64,000 nucleotides of DNA, from contig NZ_AUME01000008.1 in the NCBI RefSeq assembly GCF_000430525.1, positions 33,075 to 97,074 of the forward strand. Direction: 5' to 3'. Under the pieces are notes generated by a model. That model was not told where the DNA came from and did no database searches. It saw only the letters and a program-made list of their open reading frames with translations. The position numbers and the translations under genes are program-made. Positions 1 to 8,464 of the stretch are shown here, piece after piece (positions within the stretch are counted from its first letter, which is position 1; the number at the start of each line of letters is the position of its first letter). This DNA is from Prevotella corporis DSM 18810 = JCM 8529. Its GTDB lineage: Bacteria; Bacteroidota; Bacteroidia; Bacteroidales; Bacteroidaceae.

Positions 1-807
1 GGGGAGTGGGTACTGACTGATTTTCAGCACTGGGTAAGGACTGCCGTCGGGAAAGTTCTCCATCACGTAGTTGAAACCTATGCCGCTGGCGATGATTCCC
101 AAGCTGTGGTCCTTGCCTTCTATGTATTGGTTGTGCCGGCTCTCTACTGCCATCTGCTCAAGCTTTGCCTGCTGCCCTGTGACAATGATGTTTCTCTTGC
201 GCGAAACGGCAGGAAGCAACACCCAGTTGCTGGCCTTTGCATTGTAGTTCAATTCGTTTTCCTTACGCGGTTCGTCACTGATTGTCACCACGGCCCTACT
301 GTGCGCCATGCGGGTGGTCACCCTCATTAGGACGGGAAGGCACATTTGCTCCGACAGGTCATAAGCCTCTGCCATCATGTCGTAAGCTTCCTGCTGCGAA
401 CTGGGCTCGAATGTGGGTATCATGGCGAACTTTCCATAGAACCTACTGTCTTGTTCGTCCTGCGATGAGTGCATGGACGGGTCGTCAGCCACCAGCACCA
501 CGATTCCTCCGTTGACCCCTGTCATGGCCGAATTGACGAAAGGATCAGCACAAACGTTCAGTCCGACGTGCTTCATGCACACCAATGCGCGCTTGCCCAT
601 GTAGGACATGCCCAACGCCTGCTCCATGGCGGTCTTCTCGTTGGTGCTCCACTGTCTGTGGATGTTACGCTCTTTTGCCAACTTGGAGTTCTGAATGTAC
701 TCCGTAATCTCGGTAGAAGGTGTTCCTGGGTAAGCATAGACGCCGCTTAAGCCTGCGTCCATTGCACCTTGGGCGATCGCTTCGTCACCTAAAAGTAATT
801 TCTTCAT
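1..807 (-). CDS. iorA: Indolepyruvate:ferredoxin oxidoreductase alpha subunit, N-terminal part (cut by window edge)
   Basis: The minus strand is open from an ATG at 807 to the window edge, giving 269 residues without a stop. The N-terminus (MKKLLLGDEAIAQGA, then VYAYPGTPSTEI) is the typical start of the alpha subunit of indolepyruvate:ferredoxin oxidoreductase, followed by the pyruvate-ferredoxin oxidoreductase-like pyrimidine-binding region (KHVGLNVCADPF, VADDPSMHSSQDEQD). The full protein is normally well over 500 residues and ends with two 4Fe-4S motifs, which lie outside this window. The enzyme oxidatively decarboxylates aryl pyruvates from aromatic amino acid transamination to aryl-acetyl-CoA, reducing ferredoxin. 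It is divergent from an ADP-forming acyl-CoA synthetase that could use its product. iorB is expected just beyond the left edge. Confidence 0.93.
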   Translation of the reverse strand, partial: MKKLLLGDEAIAQGAMDAGLSGVYAYPGTPSTEITEYIQNSKLAKERNIHRQWSTNEKTAMEQALGMSYMGKRALVCMKHVGLNVCADPFVNSAMTGVNGGIVVLVADDPSMHSSQDEQDSRFYGKFAMIPTFEPSSQQEAYDMMAEAYDLSEQMCLPVLMRVTTRMAHSRAVVTISDEPRKENELNYNAKASNWVLLPAVSRKRNIIVTGQQAKLEQMAVESRHNQYIEGKDHSLGIIASGIGFNYVMENFPDGSPYPVLKISQYPLP

Positions 808-855
808 AACGCTTATATAGTTTTAAGATCTGGTTGATTGACCATTTGAATGTTT

Positions 856-888
856 CAAATTTAGCAAAAAAATTTGATTATGGGCAAA
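856..888 (-). promoter_or_regulatory. Promoter of iorA
   Basis: On the minus strand a TTTG (888-885) and TAAATTTG (863-856) are separated by 21 nt, matching the Bacteroidota -33/-7 promoter form. The expected start site is about 850, leaving a leader of roughly 40 nt. Confidence 0.65.
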
Positions 889-947
889 TAATCAGTAAAA
901 AAACGTTCATTTTTTTTATAATCTGTAAGAGATTACGATTTTTTTTG

Positions 948-955
948 TAGATTTG
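948..955 (+). promoter_or_regulatory. -7 element upstream of acyl-CoA synthetase
   Basis: TAGATTTG fits the -7 consensus, about 85 nt before the start codon at 1041. No clear TTTG lies at the right distance upstream, so this promoter is weaker evidence than that of iorA. Confidence 0.4.
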
Positions 956-1040
956 CAATAGAGAAATGCCATGATATTGGGCAACCAGTGTGCGTGGTTC
1001 AATGATATTTTTTTAAGATTTACTTTAAAACTTATTATCT

Positions 1041-3101
1041 ATGATTAATCGGCAATTGCTAAACCCAGAGAGTATCGTCGTGATAGGCGGCTCCAACGAT
1101 GTCCACAAGCCTGGTGGGGCTATAGTAAGAAACCTTATTCAAGGTGGTTTCAAGGGGGCATTGCACATTGTCAATCCCAAAGAGGACGAGATTCAGGGAA
1201 TCAAAGTATTCCACAATGCCGAAGAGTTGCCAGCCACCGACTTGGCAATCATGGTGGTAGCGGCAAAATTCTGCCCAGATTATGTTGACTATTTAGCCGA
1301 GCACAAGCAGGTGAGAGCTTTCATTATCATCTCCGCTGGCTTTGGTGAGGAGACGAAAGAGGGCGCCGAACTGGAACAGCACATCCTCGACACATGCGAG
1401 AAGTATGGCTGTGCGCTGATTGGTCCGAACTGTATCGGCTTGCTCAACAACAACCATCACAGTGTGTTCACGAAGCCAATCCCCAAGCTTCATCCGCAAG
1501 GAGTTGACTTCTTGAGTGGTTCGGGAGCCACAGCGGTGTTCATTCTTGAGTCGGCGGTCATCAAAGGCTTGCAGTTCAACTCGGTTTGGTCAACCGGCAA
1601 TGGCAAACAGAACGGCATCGAGGACGTTTTGCAATACATGGATGAGCATTTCGACCCCGAACACGACTCGAAGGTGAAGCTACTATATATCGAGAACATC
1701 AACGATCCAGACAAGATGCTGCTCCATGCCAGCTCGCTCATCAGGAAAGGATGCCGCATTGCCGCCATCAAGGCTGGTTCAAGTGAGAGCGGAAGCCGTG
1801 CCGCCTCGTCGCACACCGGTGCCATCGCATCGAGCGACACCGCCGTAGAGGCTTTGTTCCGTAAGGCTGGAATCGTCCGTTGCTTCTCGCGCGAAGAGCT
1901 GACGACCGTCGGTTGCATCTTCACGCTGCCGAAAATCACAGGCAAGAACTTTGCCATCGTCACCCATGCGGGCGGCCCTGGCGTGATGCTCACTGACGCT
2001 TTGTCGAAGGGAGGACTGAATGTGCCCAAACTCGACGGACGTTTGGCAGACGAACTCAAAGCGCAGCTGTTTCCGGGCTCATCGGTGGCCAACCCCATCG
2101 ACATCCTTGCCACGGGAACACCGGAGCATCTCGGAATCGCCATCGACTATTGTGAGAAGAAATTCGACAATATCGACGCCATGATGGTCATCTTCGGCAC
2201 ACCGGGGCTCGTCCAACTCTATGAGGCCTATGACGTTCTGCACAAGAAGATTTTGGAATGCAAGAAGCCCATCTTCCCCATCCTGCCCTGTCTGAACACC
2301 GCCGGACCAGAGGTGGCGGAGTTCCTGAGCAAGGGACATGTGAATTTCAGCGACGAGGTGACACTGGGCACGGCACTTTCGCAAATCATGCGCACTCCGC
2401 AGCCTGTGCCACAGGAAATCAATCTCATGGGAGTGGACATTCCCAAGATACGCAAAATCATCGACGGCATTGACGAAAACGGATATGTGGCGCCCGACAT
2501 CGTGCGACAACTGCTCACCTGTGCCAAGATTCCCGTTGTGCCAGAGATGGTCGCTGGGACAAAGGAGGAGCTGACAGCCTTCGCCGAAAAGATTGGCTAT
2601 CCTGTGGTTGCCAAAGTCGTTGGGCCAGTACACAAGAGCGATGTCGGAGGTGTGGCGCTCAATGTGCGCAGCTCCGAGCAACTGGGAATGGAGTTCGACC
2701 GAATGATGAAGATCCAAGACGCAAGCGCAGTAATGATTCAGAAGATGATTTCGGGACGCGAGCTCTTCGTTGGCGCGAAGTATGAGCCACGCTTCGGTCA
2801 TGTGGTGCTATGCGGTCTGGGGGGCATCTTCGTCGAGGCACTGAAGGATGTGGCCAGCGGACTGGCTCCCCTGTCGGCCGATGAGGTCAGAACGATGATT
2901 CGATCGCTGCGGGGCTACAAGATTCTGCAGGGCATCCGCGGGCAGAAGGGCATCAACGAGGAGAAATTCATCGAGATTATCCAGCGCCTGTCCGTACTGT
3001 TGCGCTACGCTATCGAAATCAAGGAGATGGACATCAATCCGCTACTGGCAGACGGCGATGACATTGTGGCTGTCGATGCACGCATCAGGATTGAGAAATA
3101 A
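1041..3101 (+). CDS. ADP-forming acyl-CoA synthetase (acetate--CoA ligase, ADP-forming), fused alpha-beta
   Basis: This 686-residue protein has the domain order of NDP-forming acyl-CoA synthetases: a CoA-binding Rossmann domain (about 1-130, with VVIGGSNDVHKPGG), succinyl-CoA-ligase-like domains (about 150-450) and an ATP-grasp domain (about 470-686). The phosphorylated histidine is visible in ASSHTGAIA, His258, close to the position known for archaeal enzymes. The reaction turns an acyl-CoA, ADP and phosphate into acid, CoA and ATP, so it conserves energy during amino acid or acetate fermentation. It is divergent from iorA. In archaea this enzyme class consumes the aryl-acetyl-CoA made by indolepyruvate oxidoreductase, so a substrate link is plausible but inferred. 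Alpha and beta parts are fused, as is common in bacteria. Confidence 0.92.
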   Translation: MINRQLLNPESIVVIGGSNDVHKPGGAIVRNLIQGGFKGALHIVNPKEDEIQGIKVFHNAEELPATDLAIMVVAAKFCPDYVDYLAEHKQVRAFIIISAGFGEETKEGAELEQHILDTCEKYGCALIGPNCIGLLNNNHHSVFTKPIPKLHPQGVDFLSGSGATAVFILESAVIKGLQFNSVWSTGNGKQNGIEDVLQYMDEHFDPEHDSKVKLLYIENINDPDKMLLHASSLIRKGCRIAAIKAGSSESGSRAASSHTGAIASSDTAVEALFRKAGIVRCFSREELTTVGCIFTLPKITGKNFAIVTHAGGPGVMLTDALSKGGLNVPKLDGRLADELKAQLFPGSSVANPIDILATGTPEHLGIAIDYCEKKFDNIDAMMVIFGTPGLVQLYEAYDVLHKKILECKKPIFPILPCLNTAGPEVAEFLSKGHVNFSDEVTLGTALSQIMRTPQPVPQEINLMGVDIPKIRKIIDGIDENGYVAPDIVRQLLTCAKIPVVPEMVAGTKEELTAFAEKIGYPVVAKVVGPVHKSDVGGVALNVRSSEQLGMEFDRMMKIQDASAVMIQKMISGRELFVGAKYEPRFGHVVLCGLGGIFVEALKDVASGLAPLSADEVRTMIRSLRGYKILQGIRGQKGINEEKFIEIIQRLSVLLRYAIEIKEMDINPLLADGDDIVAVDARIRIEK

Positions 3102-3140
3102 TCGATCGTCTCAGACACCTTATTATATATATAGCCGAAG

Positions 3141-3174
3141 GGCTGAACTGGTCTCACTTGTCATCGGTTCAGCC
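3141..3174 (+). terminator. Stem-loop after acyl-CoA synthetase gene
   Basis: GGCTGAAC (3141-3148) pairs with GTTCAGCC (3167-3174) across an 18-nt loop. No long T run follows, so termination may instead rely on the strong hairpin formed by the first two units of the repeat array just downstream. Confidence 0.35.
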
Positions 3175-3183
3175 AACGGTTTG

Positions 3184-3271
3184 TGAAAGGTGAGCTTTTG
3201 GCATGCAAAAGCTCACCTTTCATCGTCTCATACCTCACCTTTTACAATGCGAAAGCTTTCTTACTGTATTT
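3184..3271. repeat. 22-nt repeat array 1 (4 units)
   Basis: Four contiguous 22-nt units start at 3184, 3206, 3228 and 3250. Unit 1 carries AAAGGTGAGCTTTT and unit 2 its reverse complement AAAAGCTCACCTTT, so together they form a 16-bp perfect hairpin with a 7-nt loop. The array lies between two convergent genes. Confidence 0.85.
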
Positions 3272-3331
3272 CAGCGGATTAGCAAGGGAGATTCCGTCCT
3301 TCGGCGCTTGCCTCACAAATGGGCTGCGGCA

Positions 3332-4231
3332 TCATTTCCGACGGTATTCGAGTGGTGTCAGTCCCGTGAGCCGCTTGAAATACTTTGAGAAGAAACTGGC
3401 ATTCGGAAAATGGAGTCTGTCGGCAATTTCTACAGCCGTCAGGTTGTCGTGGCGCAACATGAGCTTGGCAGTGGTGACGATGGCACGGTCGATCCACTCC
3501 TTCGCCGTCACACCACTGGCCTTTTTCACCACCGTTCCCAAGTAACGCTCCGTCAGACACATACGGTCGGCATAGAATTTCATCTGATGTTCGCTCTTAC
3601 AATGGTTGTTGACGAGATAGATAAACCGGTCGAAGATGTTGCGGTCGTTGGATTTCTCACGGCTCTGGGCCGACAAGTGGGGAGCGAAAAATCCATCAAA
3701 GAGATTCAGAATCGCCGCCACGAGGTTGAGCGTTGACGGGTGGTAAGGTTGCTGACGGGCCGCCACGTCTTTCAGAACCCCCAGCAGGCGCAGCAGGATG
3801 TCGGCCTCGGTGGTGCTGATGGGCAACTGTCCGTCGAGGGTCTGCTCGTTGAAGAGCGACGGAAGGCGATTGTTGAATGCAAAATGCACCAGCTCCGACG
3901 ACACGGCCATGCCACAAAAGGCGAAGTCATCGCTCGCCGATTGGGGCTGAACGAAGGAGCCCGGTGTGAGGAACAAAGGCATTCCGGCCCGCAACTCACG
4001 CTCCAACAGATTGATTCTGACACGCAAACGGCCAGAGACGACATAGCCACAACGATAATCTTGCAACTGAATGAGCAGGTTTTTGCCCAGCATCACCCTC
4101 GCCATGAGCAGACTTTCGGTCACCACAGACAGGTCTTTGCTCAGGTAGATACTGGGGCTGTTGTCTCGGCTCGCTCCCGTAATGAGCTCCGAGAAGCGTT
4201 CAAATGTGAGCGATTCGGGTTTCTTTTGCAT
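3332..4231 (-). CDS. AraC-family transcriptional regulator
   Basis: The 299-residue protein has an N-terminal ligand-sensing region of the AraC cupin type (about 1-180) and a C-terminal double helix-turn-helix domain (about 205-299). The second helix-turn-helix has the family signature (IADRLHFPNASFFSKYFKRLTGLTP split here as IADRLHFPNASFF and FKRLTGLTPLEYRRK). It is divergent from the TolC-HlyD-ABC efflux operon, so it most likely controls that operon, perhaps in response to an exported compound. A TATATTTG on the minus strand (4263-4256) can serve as its -7 element, giving a leader of about 18 nt. The ligand cannot be read from the sequence. Confidence 0.9.
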   Translation of the reverse strand: MQKKPESLTFERFSELITGASRDNSPSIYLSKDLSVVTESLLMARVMLGKNLLIQLQDYRCGYVVSGRLRVRINLLERELRAGMPLFLTPGSFVQPQSASDDFAFCGMAVSSELVHFAFNNRLPSLFNEQTLDGQLPISTTEADILLRLLGVLKDVAARQQPYHPSTLNLVAAILNLFDGFFAPHLSAQSREKSNDRNIFDRFIYLVNNHCKSEHQMKFYADRMCLTERYLGTVVKKASGVTAKEWIDRAIVTTAKLMLRHDNLTAVEIADRLHFPNASFFSKYFKRLTGLTPLEYRRK

Positions 4232-4360
4232 GGCTTTTTATCTGTTTATCCGATGCAAATATAATAAATTTCGGATCAAACATAGTCTTTTCGTTTATAA
4301 ATCGTACGAAAAGAACATGATTACCATGAAATAGATAACCGCCATCAGGTGGTTTTTTCG

Positions 4361-4368
4361 TATCTTTG
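4361..4368 (+). promoter_or_regulatory. -7 element of efflux operon promoter
   Basis: TATCTTTG lies 22 nt before the ATG at 4391. It also decides the start: an in-frame ATG at 4349 lies upstream of this element and would not be transcribed from it. Confidence 0.55.
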
Positions 4369-4390
4369 CATCAAGATAAAACGACGAATC

Positions 4391-5665
4391 ATGAGAAAAC
4401 TCCTTGTCACATTGCTTTGCACGCTGCCCATCGGCTTGATGGCGCAGACACGAACGCTCGACGAGTGCCAGCAGATGGCCATGCAGAACTATCCGCTCAT
4501 CAAGCGACACGACCTCATTGCACGCACAGCCAATATCGACATCGACAACATCGGCAAACAGTGGCTGCCCCAAGTGACGGTCTATGCCCAGGCCACGTTG
4601 CAGAGCGATGTGGTAAAGTTGCCCGATGCCATGACGGACATGCTCCGACAGACGGGTGTTCAATGCGACGGACTGAAGCGCGAACAATATAAAATAGGTG
4701 TAGATGTCAGCCAAATCATCTACGACGGCGGCGCAATCGGCAGGAATAAAGAGGTGGCGGCTCGACAAAAAGAGGTGATGACGGCAGAGAACGAGGTCAG
4801 TCTCCATGCCGTCCGCAAACGAATCAACGAACTTTATTTCGGTGTTCTGCTCGTCAACGACTTGCTGCGGCTGAATGCCGACAGGCAGTCGCTGCTCAAC
4901 GTCAACGAGAAACAGCTCGAAGCGATGCTCAAAGGAGGTACGGCGATGGAGTGTGACTACAACTCTGTCAGGGCCGAACGACTTAATGCAACGCAAGAGG
5001 CTACCAATCTCAACATTCAGAAAGAGAGTTTGTTGCAACTTCTGTCAGCATTCATTGGCGAAAAGGTATCGGAGGTGCAGAAACCAGTCATGATCGACTC
5101 ACCGAACGACCGCAACAACCGCCCCGAAGTAAGGCTTGCCGAGACTCAACTGCAACTTATCAGAGCACAGGAGAAGGCCCTCCACGCCGGACTGATGCCC
5201 AAAGTGAGCGCCTTCGCAAGCGGATTCTACGGCTATCCGGGATATAACATGTACGAAGACATGATGCGTCGCAGGATGAGTCTTAACGGAATAATCGGCC
5301 TTCGCGTGACATGGAACATCGGATCGCTCTACACCAACAAGAACGACAAGGCCCGATTGGAACTGCAACGCAAAGAAGCGAGCAATCGTTTGGAGACTTT
5401 CTTGTTCAACAATCACCTTGATAATATGCAGCAAGATGCTGAAATAGAACGCTATCGCAAACTAATGGCAACCGATAACGAAATCATCGCACTGCGAGAG
5501 AAGGTGCGTCGCGCCTACGAATCTAAGCTCCGCCACGGCATCATTGAGGTAACGTCTCTACTTCAGGAGCTCAACAAAGAGAATGGGGCGCGGATTGCCC
5601 TTTCCACCCATGAGATAGAACTACTCAAACACTTGTACGACCAGAAATGGTTGCTCGGTCAATGA
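4391..5665 (+). CDS. TolC-like outer membrane efflux protein
   Basis: The protein has 424 residues from the chosen ATG, starting with a clear signal peptide (MRKLLVTLLCTLPIGLMAQ). The mature part begins with RTLDECQQMAMQNYP, the usual opening of outer-membrane efflux proteins, and is rich in long amphipathic helices (for example EVSLHAVRKRINELYFG). It should form the trimeric outer membrane channel of a tripartite exporter. It is first in an operon with a HlyD-like adaptor, a double ABC ATPase and two ABC-2 permeases, the same set as E. coli YbhGFSR plus TolC. The longer frame from 4349 lacks a signal peptide at its start and begins before the likely promoter, so it was rejected. Confidence 0.9.
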   Translation: MRKLLVTLLCTLPIGLMAQTRTLDECQQMAMQNYPLIKRHDLIARTANIDIDNIGKQWLPQVTVYAQATLQSDVVKLPDAMTDMLRQTGVQCDGLKREQYKIGVDVSQIIYDGGAIGRNKEVAARQKEVMTAENEVSLHAVRKRINELYFGVLLVNDLLRLNADRQSLLNVNEKQLEAMLKGGTAMECDYNSVRAERLNATQEATNLNIQKESLLQLLSAFIGEKVSEVQKPVMIDSPNDRNNRPEVRLAETQLQLIRAQEKALHAGLMPKVSAFASGFYGYPGYNMYEDMMRRRMSLNGIIGLRVTWNIGSLYTNKNDKARLELQRKEASNRLETFLFNNHLDNMQQDAEIERYRKLMATDNEIIALREKVRRAYESKLRHGIIEVTSLLQELNKENGARIALSTHEIELLKHLYDQKWLLGQ

Positions 5666-5722
5666 AGGGCAAAGCTCACGAAACAAAGCATTTTCACCAA
5701 CTGATAAAGCATAATTACTACA

Positions 5723-6766
5723 ATGAAGAAGAAACCATACCTCTACTTTCTGGCGCTGACGGCACTCTGCAGCTGCGGAAACAATGAGCCGGAGTTCGAT
5801 GCAACCGGCACTTTTGAGGCCACAGAGGTGACCGTCTCGGCCCAGATTACAGGCAAAATCGAGGCTTTTAACATAGTTGAGGGACAACAGGTGACGGCCA
5901 ACGCCGTACTGGGGACTATCGACGCCACGCAGTTGAGGCTCAAAAAGCAACAGCTTGCTACCCAACAGAGCCAGCTCAACGCAGCAAAGCGACAGACTTC
6001 GGCCACACAGGAGCAGTTGAACGCCAACCGAATGGCCATCGACAGCAGAGTTTTGAACCTCGAAACACAGATTGCCTCCATACAGCAACAGATTGATAAT
6101 CAAAAGAAAGAAAAGCAACGGTTCAGTGAACTCTTGAAGGATGGAGCAGCAACCCGCAAGCAAGTTGAGGAAATAGGTTATCAGATAAGCGTACTACAAA
6201 AGCAATTGGCTGCCACTCGTGAACAACTCGCCAGCACAAACGCTAGTCTCGCCGAGCAAAGCAAGGGCCTTGGAGCGCAGATAGAAGGCCTTGGGGCGCA
6301 GAATGAGGGAGTGGACGCACAGTCGCAGAACATCAATGTCCAGCAATCGCAGCTCGACGAGCAGATTTCCAATACACAAATCATCTCTCCTATCACAGGA
6401 ACGATATTGGAAAAGTACATGGAACGGGGCGAATTTGCCATCACTGGCAAACCGTTGTTCAAGGTTGCCGATACCAAACACATGATTATGCGGGCCTATA
6501 TCACATCGGAGCAACTGCAGAAAGTGAGGGTCGGCCAACGGGTGAAGGTCTTTGCCAACTACGGAAATGGCGAAAGGAAGGAATATCCTGGAACTATCAC
6601 GTGGATAAGCAGCAGAAGCGAGTTCACGCCCAAGACCATATTGACCGATGATGAGCGGGCCGACTTGGTGTATGCGGTCAAGATTGCCGTCAACAACGAT
6701 GGCTATATCAAAATCGGTATGTATGGTGAGGTGAAGCTGTTGACCAGCAGCGCCCAGTCAAAGTAA
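5723..6766 (+). CDS. HlyD-family periplasmic adaptor, lipoprotein
   Basis: The 347-residue protein has a lipoprotein signal peptide (lipobox around Cys18, ALCSCG). A biotinyl-lipoyl-like half motif follows (VTVSAQITGKIEAFNIVEGQ), then a long glutamine-rich coiled coil (about 75-210), the second lipoyl half (IISPITGTILEKYMERGEF) and a beta-barrel domain to the end. This is the architecture of membrane fusion proteins of the EmrA/YbhG type. It should link the inner membrane ABC permeases to the TolC-like channel encoded 57 nt upstream. The coiled coil is enriched in near-repeats (GLGAQIEGLGAQNEGVDAQ), which may reflect slippage in that part of the gene. Confidence 0.9.
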   Translation: MKKKPYLYFLALTALCSCGNNEPEFDATGTFEATEVTVSAQITGKIEAFNIVEGQQVTANAVLGTIDATQLRLKKQQLATQQSQLNAAKRQTSATQEQLNANRMAIDSRVLNLETQIASIQQQIDNQKKEKQRFSELLKDGAATRKQVEEIGYQISVLQKQLAATREQLASTNASLAEQSKGLGAQIEGLGAQNEGVDAQSQNINVQQSQLDEQISNTQIISPITGTILEKYMERGEFAITGKPLFKVADTKHMIMRAYITSEQLQKVRVGQRVKVFANYGNGERKEYPGTITWISSRSEFTPKTILTDDERADLVYAVKIAVNNDGYIKIGMYGEVKLLTSSAQSK

Positions 6767-6848
6767 AGCGACCGCAGCCCCGCTGACGGGCCATCGCTGC
6801 CCATGACTAATCCTTTCGCACCGCATTGGGCAAGACAAGGCAAGCCCT

Positions 6849-8384
6849 TTGCGGAGAATCAACAAAACAATCGTCCACAAATTGCAATACAACAGTACAT
6901 CAGCAAACGAGACACATCTCACCCATGAAAATGAAATAGAGGTGAGTCTGTCGCATGTTTCCAAGTCCTACGGCGACATTGGGGCACTGAAAGACGTGTC
7001 GTTCACAGTGAACAAAGGCGAGATTTTCGGTCTAATAGGACCCGATGGTTCAGGAAAGACCACGCTGTTCCGCATCATGACCACGCTGTTGCTGCCCGAC
7101 GGGGGCTCGGCGATGGTCGGCGGCTTCGACACCGTTGAACAAATGACAGACGTTCGCCGACGTGTGGGCCACATGCCGGGGAGGTTTTCGCTCTACCAAG
7201 ACCTGACTGTGGAGGAAAATCTCGCATTCTTCGCCACGCTGTTCGGCACCACTATCAGCGAGGGATATGACCTCATTGCACCCATCTACTCACAAATCGA
7301 AAAGTTCAAGGACAGGAAAGCAGGCGACTTGTCGGGCGGAATGAAGCAAAAACTGGCACTGTCGTGTGCGTTGATTCATAAGCCTGACGTGCTTTTTCTT
7401 GACGAACCGACGACAGGCGTTGACCCAGTGAGCCGCAAGGAGTTATGGGATATGCTTCGATCGCTGCGCGAAGTTAACATCACCATTGTGGTATCGACTC
7501 CCTATCTCGACGAGGTGAGGCGGTGCGACCGTATCGCTTTCATCCACGAAGGTGAGATAAAGGGAATCGACACACCCGACAAGACACTCGAAAAGTTCAG
7601 GAACATCTTCAATCCGCCGCCCATTGAGCGAGCCAACGCTGACAAGACAGCGAGCGAAAACGTTATCGAGGTGGAGCATTTGGTCAAGGCCTTCGGTACG
7701 TTCCGTGCCGTCAACGACATCAGTTTCACAGTGAAGAAGGGTGAGATATTCGGCTTTCTTGGCGTCAACGGTGCGGGAAAATCCACCGCCATGCACATGC
7801 TGACAGGCCTGAGCCAGCCAACGAGTGGCAAAGGCTCTGTAGGCGGCTACGACATCTCAACGGAGTACGAGCAAATCAAGCGCAATATCGGTTACATGAG
7901 TCAGAAATTCTCGCTCTACGAGGACCTAACGGTGAGCGAAAACATACGTTTGTTCGCCAGTATCTACGGTATGGGCAAACGGGAGATAGCCCAAAAGACA
8001 GAGGAGATGCTCACTCGCATCAACTTCGCTGACCACAAGGACGACATTGTCGCATCGCTCCCGCTCGGTTGGAAACAAAAGCTGGCCTTTTCGGTGAGCA
8101 TCTTCCACGAGCCCGACGTGGTATTTCTCGACGAACCCACAGGAGGCATCGACCCAGCGACGCGCCGCCAGTTCTGGGAGCTCATCTACGAGGCGGCGGA
8201 GCGTGGCATCACCGTGTTCGTGACGACCCATTACATGGACGAAGCTGAATACTGCGACCGCATTAGCATAATGGTGGATGGCAGAATCAGTGCCATGGGA
8301 ACACCAGACGAGTTGAAAGCAAGGTTCGGAAAGAAGAGTATGGCCGAAGTATTCGTAGAGTTGGCCAGCCGAAGCAAAATATAG
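6849..8384 (+). CDS. Double ABC transporter ATPase (YbhF-like); start uncertain
   Basis: Two complete ATPase domains lie in one chain. The first (about 30-260) has Walker A GPDGSGKT, signature LSGGMKQK and Walker B VLFLDEPTTG. The second (about 270-505) has Walker A GVNGAGKST, a degenerate signature LPLGWKQK and Walker B VVFLDEPTGG. This matches E. coli YbhF, the energising subunit of a drug exporter with YbhS/YbhR permeases, encoded next. The start is a problem: the frame has no ATG before the first domain. Candidates are TTG at 6849 (given here) or GTG at 6942. An ATG at 6925 would give a natural N-terminus but is out of frame by one base and stops at once, suggesting a one-base deletion or sequencing error. 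Confidence 0.88.
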   Translation: MRRINKTIVHKLQYNSTSANETHLTHENEIEVSLSHVSKSYGDIGALKDVSFTVNKGEIFGLIGPDGSGKTTLFRIMTTLLLPDGGSAMVGGFDTVEQMTDVRRRVGHMPGRFSLYQDLTVEENLAFFATLFGTTISEGYDLIAPIYSQIEKFKDRKAGDLSGGMKQKLALSCALIHKPDVLFLDEPTTGVDPVSRKELWDMLRSLREVNITIVVSTPYLDEVRRCDRIAFIHEGEIKGIDTPDKTLEKFRNIFNPPPIERANADKTASENVIEVEHLVKAFGTFRAVNDISFTVKKGEIFGFLGVNGAGKSTAMHMLTGLSQPTSGKGSVGGYDISTEYEQIKRNIGYMSQKFSLYEDLTVSENIRLFASIYGMGKREIAQKTEEMLTRINFADHKDDIVASLPLGWKQKLAFSVSIFHEPDVVFLDEPTGGIDPATRRQFWELIYEAAERGITVFVTTHYMDEAEYCDRISIMVDGRISAMGTPDELKARFGKKSMAEVFVELASRSKI

Positions 8385-8464
8385 CGATTCCATCGGGTGA
8401 GCCATCGCCGACGGGAGCTGAGCGAAAACGATATCATGACAAAGAACTGAACAAACGAAAGGCA

